This document shows positions 1-6,238 of a stretch of DNA of 6,238 bases, piece after piece. The number at the start of each line of letters is the position of its first letter. The first letter of the stretch is position 1. The position numbers and the translations under genes were made by a program. This DNA is from Burkholderiaceae bacterium (GTDB lineage: Bacteria; Pseudomonadota; Gammaproteobacteria; Burkholderiales; Burkholderiaceae): positions 1 through 6,238 of the forward strand of contig JAKONL010000054.1 in the NCBI GenBank assembly GCA_022701965.1. Reading direction: 5' to 3'. Under the pieces are notes generated by a model that saw nothing but the letters and a program-made list of their open reading frames with translations, ran no database searches and was not told where the DNA came from.

Positions 1-430
1 GTTGTGTGCGAAGCTGTGCTTCGAGATCACCGAGACCGCCGCAATGGGCAATCTGGCCCAGACTTCAGCCTTCATTGCCGCCCTGCGTCTGCGCGGTGTG
101 CGCATCGCCTTGGATGATTTCGGCGCCGGCGCATCCTCATTCGGCTACCTCAAAAGGCTGGCAGTGGATTACCTCAAGATCGACGGGCAATTCGTACGCG
201 AATTGCTGACCGATGTGTTGGATGACGCGGCCGTGCGCTGTTTCGTCGACGTGGCGCAGGTCGTGGGCATCAAGACGATCGCCGAATACGTCGACAGTCA
301 GGCGGTTATGTACCGGTTGGCGCAAATGGGGATCGATTTCGCGCAAGGCGATCACATCCGGCGAGCCCTGCCGATCGATGACCTGCTCACGTCCGTCACG
401 GACGCTTGCATCCCGGCGCGCAATCACTAG
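1..430 (+). CDS. EAL-domain c-di-GMP phosphodiesterase, C-terminal fragment (5' end outside window)
   Basis: About 142 codons are visible, in the frame starting at base 2, ending in TAG at 428-430. The start lies upstream of the window, so the TTG at base 2 should not be read as a start. The piece is the second half of an EAL domain, which hydrolyses cyclic di-GMP to pGpG in the cytoplasm. Seen: FEITET (20-37, the ExxE metal-ligand motif), DDFGAG (113-130, the two metal-binding aspartates), LKIDG with its catalytic-site lysine (codon 176-178), IAEYVD with the conserved glutamate (codon 284-286), and AQGD (glutamine codon 344-346). The EAL signature and the conserved asparagine lie off the left edge. 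Oddities: Tyr replaces the usual Gly in AEG(V/F)E, its last Glu is Asp, and QGD replaces QGY/F. Family members usually carry GGDEF and PAS domains upstream; whether this one does cannot be seen. Composition is lower in GC than the following genes. Confidence 0.9.
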   Translation, partial: LCAKLCFEITETAAMGNLAQTSAFIAALRLRGVRIALDDFGAGASSFGYLKRLAVDYLKIDGQFVRELLTDVLDDAAVRCFVDVAQVVGIKTIAEYVDSQAVMYRLAQMGIDFAQGDHIRRALPIDDLLTSVTDACIPARNH

Positions 431-478
431 ACTGCATGCAGGAACGTCACCCCACCCAGCCGGCAGTCGACCGAGGCG

Positions 479-492
479 TGGTGTCGACACCA
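479..492. promoter_or_regulatory. 14-bp perfect palindrome at the MocR start codon, candidate operator or hairpin
   Basis: TGGTGTCGACACCA is a perfect inverted repeat whose last base is the A of the ATG at 492. It sits between the only Shine-Dalgarno-like stretch (GAGG, 473-476) and the start. It has the GT...AC layout common in GntR-superfamily operators. A protein bound there, or a hairpin in the mRNA, would block translation initiation or transcription of the regulator gene. Its use as an autoregulatory site is inferred. About 0.4 such 14-mers are expected by chance in a window this long, so the argument rests on position. Confidence 0.35.
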
Positions 493-1961
493 TGCGCAAT
501 CCCCCGAACGCCGCTGCCACGAGGTATGCGGTGCTGGCACGAGAACTCGAGCAGCAGATCACCTCCGGCCTGCTGCGTCCCGGGGATCGGCTGCCCTCCG
601 TGCGTCAAGCATGTGCCATGCGAGGTTTGAGCCCGAGCACGGTATTCCAGGCTTATTACCTGCTCGAGTCGCGCGGCCTGATCCATGCGGTACCGCGTTC
701 CGGTTACTTCGTGGCTGCACGCGCCTCCGGTGCGGCAATGGCGGAGCCACCGACCTCGAGCCCGCAGTCTGGATCGCAGGTCGTCGATGTCAACGACCTG
801 GTCTACACCATCCTCGGCACCACGCGGACACGCGATGTCGTGCCTTTCGGGTCCGCTTTCCCGAGCCCGGCTTTGTTCCCTCTCGATCGACTGCGTCGTG
901 CGCTGGTCTCGAGCACCCGGCGACTCGAGCCCTGGGACATGGTCGACGATCTGCCGCCGGGCAACCTGCAACTCAAGCGCGAGATCACCAAGCGCTACGT
1001 GCGTCTGGGCATGGCCGTCGCCACCGACGAGATCGTGCTGACCCATGGCGCCATGGAGGCGCTGAACCTCTGCCTGAACGCGGTGGCGAGACCGGGCGAC
1101 ACGGTGGTGGTCGAATCCCCGACCTTCTACGTCGCGCTGCAGGCCTTACAGCGCCTGGGCCTGCGCGCCATCGAAGTGCCGACCCATGTCCGCGAGGGCA
1201 TCGATCTTGGTCGCCTGGGCCAAGTGATCGAGCTTTACCGGCCGAAGGCCTGCTGGCTGATGACGACTTTCCAGAATCCCCTCGGCAGCCTGATGCCCGA
1301 CGCGAAGAAGCGCGACCTCGTCGACCTGTTGGCCCGCCATGACCTGCCGCTGATCGAGGACGACGTGTATGCGGAGCTCTACGAAGGCCAGGTGGCGCCG
1401 CAGCCGGCCAAGGCCTACGACCGCCGCGGCCTGGTGATGCACTGCTCGTCGTTCTCGAAATGCCTGGCACCGGGCTACCGCGTCGGCTGGGCCGTGCCGG
1501 GCCGGCTGGTGCGCGAGGTCGAGCGGTTGAAGCTGATGACGAGCCTGTCGGGGTCGATCCCGGTGCAGGCGGCGCTGGCCGAGTACCTCCAGGAAGGTGG
1601 CTACGACCACCACCTGCGTACCCTGCGCCGGGCGCTACGGACGCAGCGCGAGAGTCTGTTCGACGCCGTGATCCGGAATTTTCCGGACGGGACCCGGGTG
1701 GCGCGGCCGGCGGGTGGTTATTTCGTCTGGGTCACGTTGCCCGACGCGGTCGACGCGATGGCGCTGCATCGCGCCGCGCTGGCGCAGCGCATCAGCCTGG
1801 CCCCCGGGCCGATGTTCTCAGCACGCGCCGAATTCCAGCACCACGTCCGGTTGACCTGTGGCCAGCCCTGGGACGCATCGCTCGAGCGTGCCATACGAAC
1901 GCTGGCGCGGTTGGTCGGCGATGCGGCGCATGTCGGGACGCCAGTGCGGCCGTCGATCTGA
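492..1961 (+). CDS. MocR-family transcriptional regulator (GntR wHTH fused to PLP-dependent aminotransferase-like domain), YdcR-like
   Basis: This 489-residue protein has the standard MocR layout and a length close to E. coli YdcR. Residues about 12-75 form a GntR winged helix: LPSVRQ near 34-39, recognition helix LSPSTVFQAYYLLESRGLI, and a wing ending in SGYFVA. A linker (about 76-105) leads to a fold-type I aminotransferase domain. Its PLP pocket is complete: N262 in TTFQNP, D290 and Y293 in EDDVY, the Schiff-base lysine K323 in SSFSK, and R453 in HHVRLTC at the place of the carboxylate-binding arginine. Such proteins usually sense PLP or an amino-acid-like ligand and regulate transcription rather than run metabolism; the effector and targets are unknown here. 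ATG 492 is the first ATG from which the protein opens directly into the HTH. The frame is open further upstream (ATG at 213), but that part overlaps the EAL gene in another frame. The GAGG (473-476) is a rather long 15 nt from the start. No divergent partner gene is present. The gene lies 61 nt after the EAL fragment and 63 nt before the next gene. Confidence 0.93.
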   Translation: MRNPPNAAATRYAVLARELEQQITSGLLRPGDRLPSVRQACAMRGLSPSTVFQAYYLLESRGLIHAVPRSGYFVAARASGAAMAEPPTSSPQSGSQVVDVNDLVYTILGTTRTRDVVPFGSAFPSPALFPLDRLRRALVSSTRRLEPWDMVDDLPPGNLQLKREITKRYVRLGMAVATDEIVLTHGAMEALNLCLNAVARPGDTVVVESPTFYVALQALQRLGLRAIEVPTHVREGIDLGRLGQVIELYRPKACWLMTTFQNPLGSLMPDAKKRDLVDLLARHDLPLIEDDVYAELYEGQVAPQPAKAYDRRGLVMHCSSFSKCLAPGYRVGWAVPGRLVREVERLKLMTSLSGSIPVQAALAEYLQEGGYDHHLRTLRRALRTQRESLFDAVIRNFPDGTRVARPAGGYFVWVTLPDAVDAMALHRAALAQRISLAPGPMFSARAEFQHHVRLTCGQPWDASLERAIRTLARLVGDAAHVGTPVRPSI

Positions 1962-2024
1962 TCCGGTCGCGCAGGCCCGGCACTGACCACACCGTCGGCG
2001 CAGAGCGCCCAACACACTGCGGGC

Positions 2025-4676
2025 ATGCCCAATATCATGCCGCCATGCCCTACGCACGACGCCACGCCGACGGTGGCGGCGCAGGCCGTCCCCTTCCTCG
2101 CGCCGTCCGACCTGGCCATCGCTCGGCATGAAGTCCTCGACCGGCTAGGGCCGTCCATCTTCGCCGGTTTGCTCGACGTCGACGGCGTGCTGCGTTACGC
2201 CAATCACGCGGCCCTGCACGCCATCGACAACCTGCCCGAGCAGGTGCTCGGCCGACGCTTCGACACCACGCCCTGGTGGCAGGCATGCGAGCACTCGCAG
2301 CGGCGGTTGCGCCAGGCCATGGCGAGCGCGGCGCATGGCGAGGCATCGCGCTTCGATGTCCGCGTGGCCACGCACGGCGGCGCCACCTTGTCGATGGACT
2401 TCTCGCTGCTGCCGCTCCGCGGCCCGGACGGGCGCGTCGTCTGGCTGGTCCCGTCCGCACGCGACGTGAGCGATCGGGAGCAGGCACAGCACGATCTGCA
2501 GCTCACCCGCCACGCCGTCGAGCAGGCCAACGATGCTCTGCTGCAGGTCGGACCCGACGGCGCCGTTCGCGACGCCAACGCGGCGGCGTGCCGACTGCTG
2601 GGCGTGGAGCACGGGCAGCTCTTGCGGCTGCGTGTCGCCGACATCGACACACAGGTCGATGTGACGCTGTGGCCGCAGCGCTGGCGAGCGCTGTGCGAAC
2701 GTGGCTCCCTGCGTTTCGAGACCAGCGTCCGTCACCAGGAGGGCCATGAGATTCCGGTCGATGTCTCGGTCAGCCTGGTGACCAGCGACGAGGCGTCCTT
2801 CGCCCATGTCTGCATCGACGACCTGCGCGAGCGCCGTGCCGCCGAGCGCCGCATCCGACAACTGCTGGCGTTCGATGAACTCACCGGGCTGCCGAACCGC
2901 CAGCTGCTCTTCGAGCGCCTGGGCGCGACCTTGCAGACCGGTGCCCAGACCGCGGTGCTGGTGCTGGAACTCGACCGCTTCAAACGCATCAACGACGGCC
3001 TCGGCCTCCTGGTCGGTGACGCGGTGCTGCGCGAAGCAGCCCAGCGGATCGTCGCCGCCGTGCGCAACATCGATCTGGTGGCACGTCGCGGCGGCGACGA
3101 GTTCGTGGTCGTGATGCCCGCTGGCCTGACGGAGGCGGTGCAGATCGCGCAGACCCTGCTCGCCGGCATCTCCCGGCCGATGACGGTCGAGGGGCACGAG
3201 GTCCATCTCACCTGCAGTATCGGCATCGCCATGGCGCCCGCCGATGGCGACCACCCCGACACCCTGGTGCGTCGCGCCAACGCGGCCTTGCACCAGGCCA
3301 AGATGCTGGGCCGCAACCAGATCAGCATCTATGCCGGCGCTTCACACGACGCCGATCCCGAGCGACTGCGGCTGGAAAGCGCACTGCGCCATGCGTTGCG
3401 CGACGAGCAGTTCGAACTCCACTATCAGCCGCAGGTCGACCTCCGACGGGGCCGGATCGTCGGCGTCGAGGCCTTGCTGCGCTGGCACCATCCGACGCTG
3501 GGCAACATCGCACCGGACCGCTTCATTCCGATCGCCGAGGAGACCGGACTGATCGTCGCCATCGGCGAATGGGTGCTGCGTCGCGCGATGCAGCAGGCCG
3601 CGAGTTGGCAGCGGGCCGGATTGCCCCCGTTGCGCATGGCGGTCAACCTGTCGGCGCGTCAGCTGCTGCAGCCGGACCTGGCGCGACGCATCGAGGACCT
3701 GCTTGCCGTGACCGGGCTCGACCCGCGGCAGTTCGGCGTCGAGGTCACCGAGAGCATGCTGATCGCCAACTTCGAACATGCGGTGGCACATCTGCGAGCG
3801 CTGCGCGCGCTGGGCGTCGAGGTCTCGCTCGACGACTTCGGCACCGGCTATTCCAGCCTGAGCTACCTGCGCCGGCTGCCGGTGGACGTGGTCAAGATCG
3901 ATCGTTCGCTGGTGCCCGATGTCACCGCGCCGGCCGAGGATGTGTCGATCACGCGCGCCATCATCACGATGGCGCACCAGCTGCAGATGAAGGTACTCGC
4001 CGAGGGCGTCGAAAGCGAAGGCCAGGCGGCCCTGCTCGCCGCCAACCGGTGCGACCAGATGCAGGGCTATTGGTTCAGTGCCGCCTTGCCGGCGGCGAAG
4101 CTCGAAACGATGTTGCGCGAGGGCCGGCGGATCGACGTGGCGCTGTTCGGGCGACACGCGCGCCAGCGCACCTTCTCCAGATTTCTCGCCAAGCCCTGGG
4201 ACGTCGAGCCTTGGCGTACCCACCTGCGCGAAGCCTTCGCGCCGAAGGACATGGCCGACCGAGACCGCCAGATCGGCCGGGATCTGCGGACCGTCAGGAA
4301 GGAATCGGATGACTCAGACCTGCAGCCGCAGCCGCAGCCGAAGGCCCGGTTCGGACAGAACCGGTACGGGATCGACAACGGCGAAGCAGCGCTGGACATG
4401 CTCGAGGCCATGCCGGTGCCCGTTTTCGGCATCGACGAGGACGGTCTGCTGACGTTCATCAACGCACCGGCCCGGGTCCTGTGCGGACTCGACAGCGGCC
4501 TTCAGGATGCGCCGGTGCCCGAGCGTCTGCCGCGCACCTTGCGCCAGGCGTTGCACGACGATCTCACGCTGGTCACGCTGGCGAAGCGGCAGTGGTGGGC
4601 GACGTGTCGGCCCTTGGAAGGCAACGCGCGGAGTCGCCTGCTCGTGCTGCTGCCGCAGACCGGGGAGTCGATGTGA
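2025..4676 (+). CDS. PAS-PAS-GGDEF-EAL bifunctional-type c-di-GMP enzyme with C-terminal receiver remnant and PAS-like domain
   Basis: This 883-residue protein has no signal peptide or membrane segment, so it is probably cytosolic. Domains in order: PAS (about 38-150), PAS (about 163-270), GGDEF (about 276-440, opening with DELTGLPNR at 284-292), EAL (about 446-705), receiver remnant (715-738), a QPQPQP linker, and a PAS-like domain (about 787-880). The GGDEF signature G356-F360 is intact. The inhibitory RxxD site is present (R347, D350) at the correct five-residue distance. The first metal ligand of the usual DxD is Glu (E315), and the usual GH is GL (L328). The EAL site looks complete: E482 in EALLRW, N541, E573 and E576 in EVTE, D603 D604 in DDFGTG, K624, E660 and E663, Q680. 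Phosphodiesterase activity is therefore well supported; cyclase activity is possible but less certain. ATG 2025 is the first ATG after the preceding in-frame stop. Its Shine-Dalgarno is weak and ATG 2037 is an alternative. The 3' end overlaps the next gene by GTGA. Confidence 0.92.
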   Translation: MPNIMPPCPTHDATPTVAAQAVPFLAPSDLAIARHEVLDRLGPSIFAGLLDVDGVLRYANHAALHAIDNLPEQVLGRRFDTTPWWQACEHSQRRLRQAMASAAHGEASRFDVRVATHGGATLSMDFSLLPLRGPDGRVVWLVPSARDVSDREQAQHDLQLTRHAVEQANDALLQVGPDGAVRDANAAACRLLGVEHGQLLRLRVADIDTQVDVTLWPQRWRALCERGSLRFETSVRHQEGHEIPVDVSVSLVTSDEASFAHVCIDDLRERRAAERRIRQLLAFDELTGLPNRQLLFERLGATLQTGAQTAVLVLELDRFKRINDGLGLLVGDAVLREAAQRIVAAVRNIDLVARRGGDEFVVVMPAGLTEAVQIAQTLLAGISRPMTVEGHEVHLTCSIGIAMAPADGDHPDTLVRRANAALHQAKMLGRNQISIYAGASHDADPERLRLESALRHALRDEQFELHYQPQVDLRRGRIVGVEALLRWHHPTLGNIAPDRFIPIAEETGLIVAIGEWVLRRAMQQAASWQRAGLPPLRMAVNLSARQLLQPDLARRIEDLLAVTGLDPRQFGVEVTESMLIANFEHAVAHLRALRALGVEVSLDDFGTGYSSLSYLRRLPVDVVKIDRSLVPDVTAPAEDVSITRAIITMAHQLQMKVLAEGVESEGQAALLAANRCDQMQGYWFSAALPAAKLETMLREGRRIDVALFGRHARQRTFSRFLAKPWDVEPWRTHLREAFAPKDMADRDRQIGRDLRTVRKESDDSDLQPQPQPKARFGQNRYGIDNGEAALDMLEAMPVPVFGIDEDGLLTFINAPARVLCGLDSGLQDAPVPERLPRTLRQALHDDLTLVTLAKRQWWATCRPLEGNARSRLLVLLPQTGESM
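4167..4238 (+). other. Probable remnant of a receiver (REC) domain inside the GGDEF-EAL protein
   Basis: Residues 715-738 contain FLAKPW (720-725), then D726 and HLREAF (733-738). This closely resembles the end of a receiver domain (beta5 Lys-Pro, here K723-P724, then helix alpha5), typically written FLTKPWDD...LREHIREAF. Nothing before it corresponds to the acidic pocket or the phosphorylated Asp: only about ten residues separate it from the EAL domain's end, where roughly 100 receiver residues would be expected. The match is by motif recall, not alignment. Confidence 0.5.
4322..4339 (+). repeat. Three tandem GCAGCC hexamers encoding a Gln-Pro linker
   Basis: GCAGCC occurs three times in a row within the coding sequence and gives QPQPQP between the receiver remnant and the C-terminal PAS-like domain. 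It is probably a flexible spacer. Such short in-frame repeats can change copy number by slippage without breaking the frame. Confidence 0.6.
4662..4676 (+). promoter_or_regulatory. Shine-Dalgarno and GTGA stop/start overlap coupling the GGDEF-EAL and receiver genes
   Basis: GGGGAG (4662-4667) lies five bases before GTG 4673, and the GTG shares its last two bases with the TGA stop (4674-4676) of the upstream gene. This is the classic four-base overlap of translationally coupled genes. It decides the GTG start over the much longer upstream open frame, which would overlap the previous gene by about 190 bases with non-domain sequence. Confidence 0.75.
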
Positions 4677-5365
4677 CCGTCCCGGCCTCCGGCGGCGCAC
4701 GGAGCTGGACGCTGCTCGCCGTCGATGGCGATCCGCACATCCTGGCCGACTTGCAACGTGTGGTCCGCGCGATGGGCTGGCGCATCGTGACGACCGGGCG
4801 CGCGGAGGATGGATTGGAGATGCTCGCCACACGCTCCATCGATGCCGTGCTGTCCGGTCTGCGCATTCCGGACGGGGAGGGTCTGGACCTGCTCGAGCGG
4901 GTGAGTCGAGGGTGGCCTGGCACCGCGCGCGTGTTGCTGACCGGTCAGCCCGATCCGGCCCTGCTGATCGACGCGATCAACCATGGCCGGCTGCATGGCT
5001 GCATCGTCAAACCCTGGAAAGACGACGAACTGATGTCGGTGCTTCGCCGGATCGCCCAGCGCCAGCAACTCGGAGCCGCTGGACACGCCGTCGAAACGCG
5101 CGGCGCGGCGATGGTCGACGCCTGCGCAGGTTGGGTCTCGATCACGTCGCTCACGCAGCACGCGCCGACGTTGTGCCTGCGCACGTCCGACCTGCGCATC
5201 GGCCAGACGCTGGCACAGGATTTTGTGTCACCCGAAGGTGCATTGCTGCTGTCGGCCGGCCACCGGCTGAGCGAGGACCTCATCCAACGCATCCAGGGCT
5301 TTGAACGCAAACATCACTTGTCGCTGAGGTTGGTCGTGCGGACGGCCCCGGAGGATCGACGATGA
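4673..5365 (+). CDS. Degenerate receiver-domain protein (no phosphoacceptor Asp) with C-terminal HD-regulator-type module
   Basis: From GTG 4673 the product has 230 residues. Residues about 12-130 form a CheY-like receiver: LLAVDGDPHIL (14-24), T90 in VLLTGQ and K113-P114 in IVKPW are in their normal places. The phosphorylated aspartate is missing: where IS-D-xRMP is expected the sequence reads LSGLRIP, with G62 (codon GGT 4856-4858). One of the two acidic-pocket residues is also lost (VDGD instead of VDDE). It should not be phosphorylated in the normal way and may work as a constitutive protein-protein adaptor. Residues about 167-225 hold an LRIGQTLAQDFVSPEGALLLSAGHRL segment. I recognise this as a small module found at the end of HD-domain response regulators, but no HD or GYP motif is present. 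There is no DNA-binding domain. Coupling to the GGDEF-EAL gene by a GTGA overlap suggests the two products are made together and may interact. Confidence 0.85.
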   Translation: MTVPASGGARSWTLLAVDGDPHILADLQRVVRAMGWRIVTTGRAEDGLEMLATRSIDAVLSGLRIPDGEGLDLLERVSRGWPGTARVLLTGQPDPALLIDAINHGRLHGCIVKPWKDDELMSVLRRIAQRQQLGAAGHAVETRGAAMVDACAGWVSITSLTQHAPTLCLRTSDLRIGQTLAQDFVSPEGALLLSAGHRLSEDLIQRIQGFERKHHLSLRLVVRTAPEDRR

Positions 5366-5546
5366 AAGATGGTAGGTGCCAGGCGATGGGGATCGATGCT
5401 CCCGCACGCCGTCGATCACGTCGACCGATTGCGGCGCCCACTCCCGTTCGATCGTCTGCGAGAGCAGGAATTCGCATCGATCCAGTGTCCGAAGTCGAGC
5501 AGCACCGCTGATTCGACGTCAACGAATCGAAGAAGCCTGCCGATCC
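5366..5546. other. Intergenic gap with a GATTCG/CGAATC dyad
   Basis: This 181-base gap is the longest in the window. It holds a 6-bp inverted repeat, GATTCG (5510-5515) and CGAATC (5523-5528), separated by seven bases and ending 18 bases before the next start codon. It could contain the promoter or an operator for the sensor gene, but I see no convincing -35/-10 pair and no T-tract terminator for the upstream gene. The frame of the downstream gene is open back to a TAG at 5373-5375, so a GTG start at 5376 would turn this gap into coding sequence. That translation is rich in Ser, Arg and Cys and resembles no domain. Confidence 0.3.
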
Positions 5547-6238
5547 ATGCCTGCCATCCATCAACCTGTCGCCTTCGCCGGTCTCGTACTCCACTCACCG
5601 ATGGCCGAACTCATTGCAAGTCTCGACTGGCGTCGTACCAGCCTTGGCCCGATGGAGGAATGGCCCGAGCATCTGATGACGCCCGTGGGCCTCATGCTGC
5701 ACGCAAAGTTTCCGATCGCGATCCTGTGGGGTCCTGAGGGCGTGCTGCTCTACAACGACGCCTATGCAAAGGTGGCTGGTTCGCGTCACCCGGCCATCCT
5801 GGGCCTGCCGGTACGCGAGGCGTGGCCGGAAGCCGTGGACTTCAATGGCGACATGCTGCGCCGTGTCTTGGCCGGTGAGGCGTTGAGCTACGAGGACATG
5901 GCGTTCGAACTCGAACATCACGGGGTTGTGACCGCCTTCTGGATGACCCTCCACTACTCGGCGTTGCCGGGAGCCGACGGCAGACCAGCGGGCGTGCTGG
6001 CACTGGTTCAGGACACCACGGACACCGTGCGGGCCAAGGACCGCCTGGGCACCGAGCGCGAACGGTTCGCGAGGCTGTTCGACCAGTCGCCGAGTTTCAT
6101 GGCGATGCTCGAAGGACCCGAGCACCGCATTGAACTGGCCAATCCGAACTTTCTGAAGCTGGTGGGACATCGCTGCGTGCTGGGCCGCACGGTGGCCGAT
6201 GCATTGCACGATGCCCGGGACCAGGGCTATGTGGACCT
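5547..6238 (+). CDS. PAS-domain sensor protein, probably a (hybrid) histidine kinase, N-terminal part (3' end outside window)
   Basis: 230 codons are visible and the frame runs off the right edge. Residues 19 to about 160 form a PAS-like domain with the pattern LIASLDWRRTSLGPMEEWP, then ILWGPEGVLLYNDAYAKVAGSRHPAILG and a closing DTTD segment before a helical linker (RAKDRLGTERERF). A second PAS starts near 175 with LFDQSPSFMAMLEGPEHRI and ELANPNFLKLVGHR. I know this order from the N-terminus of cytosolic PAS/GAF hybrid histidine kinases of proteobacteria. The kinase core is not in the window, so a diguanylate cyclase or other output cannot be excluded. ATG 5547 is chosen because homologues begin close to the DW...LGP segment, and a weak AGAAG lies 11 bases before it; ATG 5601 is a plausible alternative. 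No membrane segment is visible. It follows the c-di-GMP genes in the same direction after a 181-base gap. Confidence 0.83.
   Translation, partial: MPAIHQPVAFAGLVLHSPMAELIASLDWRRTSLGPMEEWPEHLMTPVGLMLHAKFPIAILWGPEGVLLYNDAYAKVAGSRHPAILGLPVREAWPEAVDFNGDMLRRVLAGEALSYEDMAFELEHHGVVTAFWMTLHYSALPGADGRPAGVLALVQDTTDTVRAKDRLGTERERFARLFDQSPSFMAMLEGPEHRIELANPNFLKLVGHRCVLGRTVADALHDARDQGYVD

Noticed and set aside
432..441. Perfect 10-bp palindrome CTGCATGCAG after the first stop codon
   Set aside because: About six perfect 10-bp palindromes are expected by chance in 6 kb.
213..491. N-terminal extension of the MocR gene back to ATG 213
   Set aside because: It overlaps the EAL coding region in another frame, its translation has no domain character, and the GntR domain begins right after ATG 492.
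1997..2009. GGCGC-AGA-GCGCC hairpin between the MocR and GGDEF-EAL genes
   Set aside because: Five-base-pair stem with a three-base loop and no T-tract after it, so not a rho-independent terminator; such hairpins are common at this GC content.
2021..2030. Perfect 10-bp palindrome GGGCATGCCC over the start of the GGDEF-EAL gene, sharing a GCATGC core with 432-441
   Set aside because: The shared core is only six bases and self-complementary; chance frequency is high and GCATGC also occurs inside coding sequence nearby.
2145..3293. Long minus-strand open frame (about 380 codons) opposite the GGDEF-EAL gene
   Set aside because: Antisense shadow in GC-rich coding DNA; the product shows no domain pattern, while the plus strand encodes clear PAS and GGDEF motifs.
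3342..4223. Minus-strand open frame (about 293 codons) opposite the EAL domain
   Set aside because: Same reason: the plus strand carries a complete EAL active site and the antisense product is Arg/His/Gln-rich with no recognisable motif.
4481..4672. Longer start for the receiver gene at ATG 4481
   Set aside because: The extra 64 codons lie inside the GGDEF-EAL gene and read as low-complexity Ala/Arg/Gly sequence; GTG 4673 has a good ribosome-binding site and begins next to the receiver domain.

Overview
The window is GC-rich DNA with short gaps between genes, all on the plus strand. Rows I counted by hand give about 70% GC in the central genes and about 60% in the first. The domain families (multi-domain GGDEF/EAL proteins, a MocR-type GntR/aminotransferase regulator, PAS histidine kinase) and the composition fit a free-living proteobacterium, probably gamma (Xanthomonadales-like) or beta. 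That assignment is inferred from style, not from a marker gene.

Layout: (1) 1-430, the C-terminal half of an EAL-domain protein cut by the left edge. (2) 492-1961, a complete MocR/YdcR-type regulator: GntR winged helix fused to a PLP-dependent aminotransferase fold. A 14-bp perfect palindrome runs into its start codon. (3) 2025-4676, a large soluble PAS-PAS-GGDEF-EAL protein whose C-terminal extension holds what looks like a collapsed receiver domain followed by another PAS-like domain. (4) 4673-5365, a small receiver protein overlapping gene 3 by GTGA. It lacks the phosphoacceptor aspartate and ends in a short module known to me from HD-type response regulators. (5) A 181-bp gap, then 5547 to the right edge, the N-terminal PAS region of a sensor protein, most likely a (hybrid) histidine kinase, cut by the window end.

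The genes look like a sensing and cyclic-di-GMP locus. Two proteins carry EAL (c-di-GMP phosphodiesterase) domains, one of them also with GGDEF (diguanylate cyclase). The coupled pair 3-4 probably acts together, because the larger protein appears to have lost its own receiver and the small partner is a phosphorylation-incompetent receiver. The MocR gene is the only DNA-binding regulator present and may autoregulate through the palindrome. The downstream PAS protein may feed signals to the locus, but nothing in the sequence proves they work together. I saw no tRNA, rRNA, CRISPR array, insertion sequence or convincing rho-independent terminator. The least ordinary content is the pair of degenerate receivers in genes 3 and 4, not a wholly new system.
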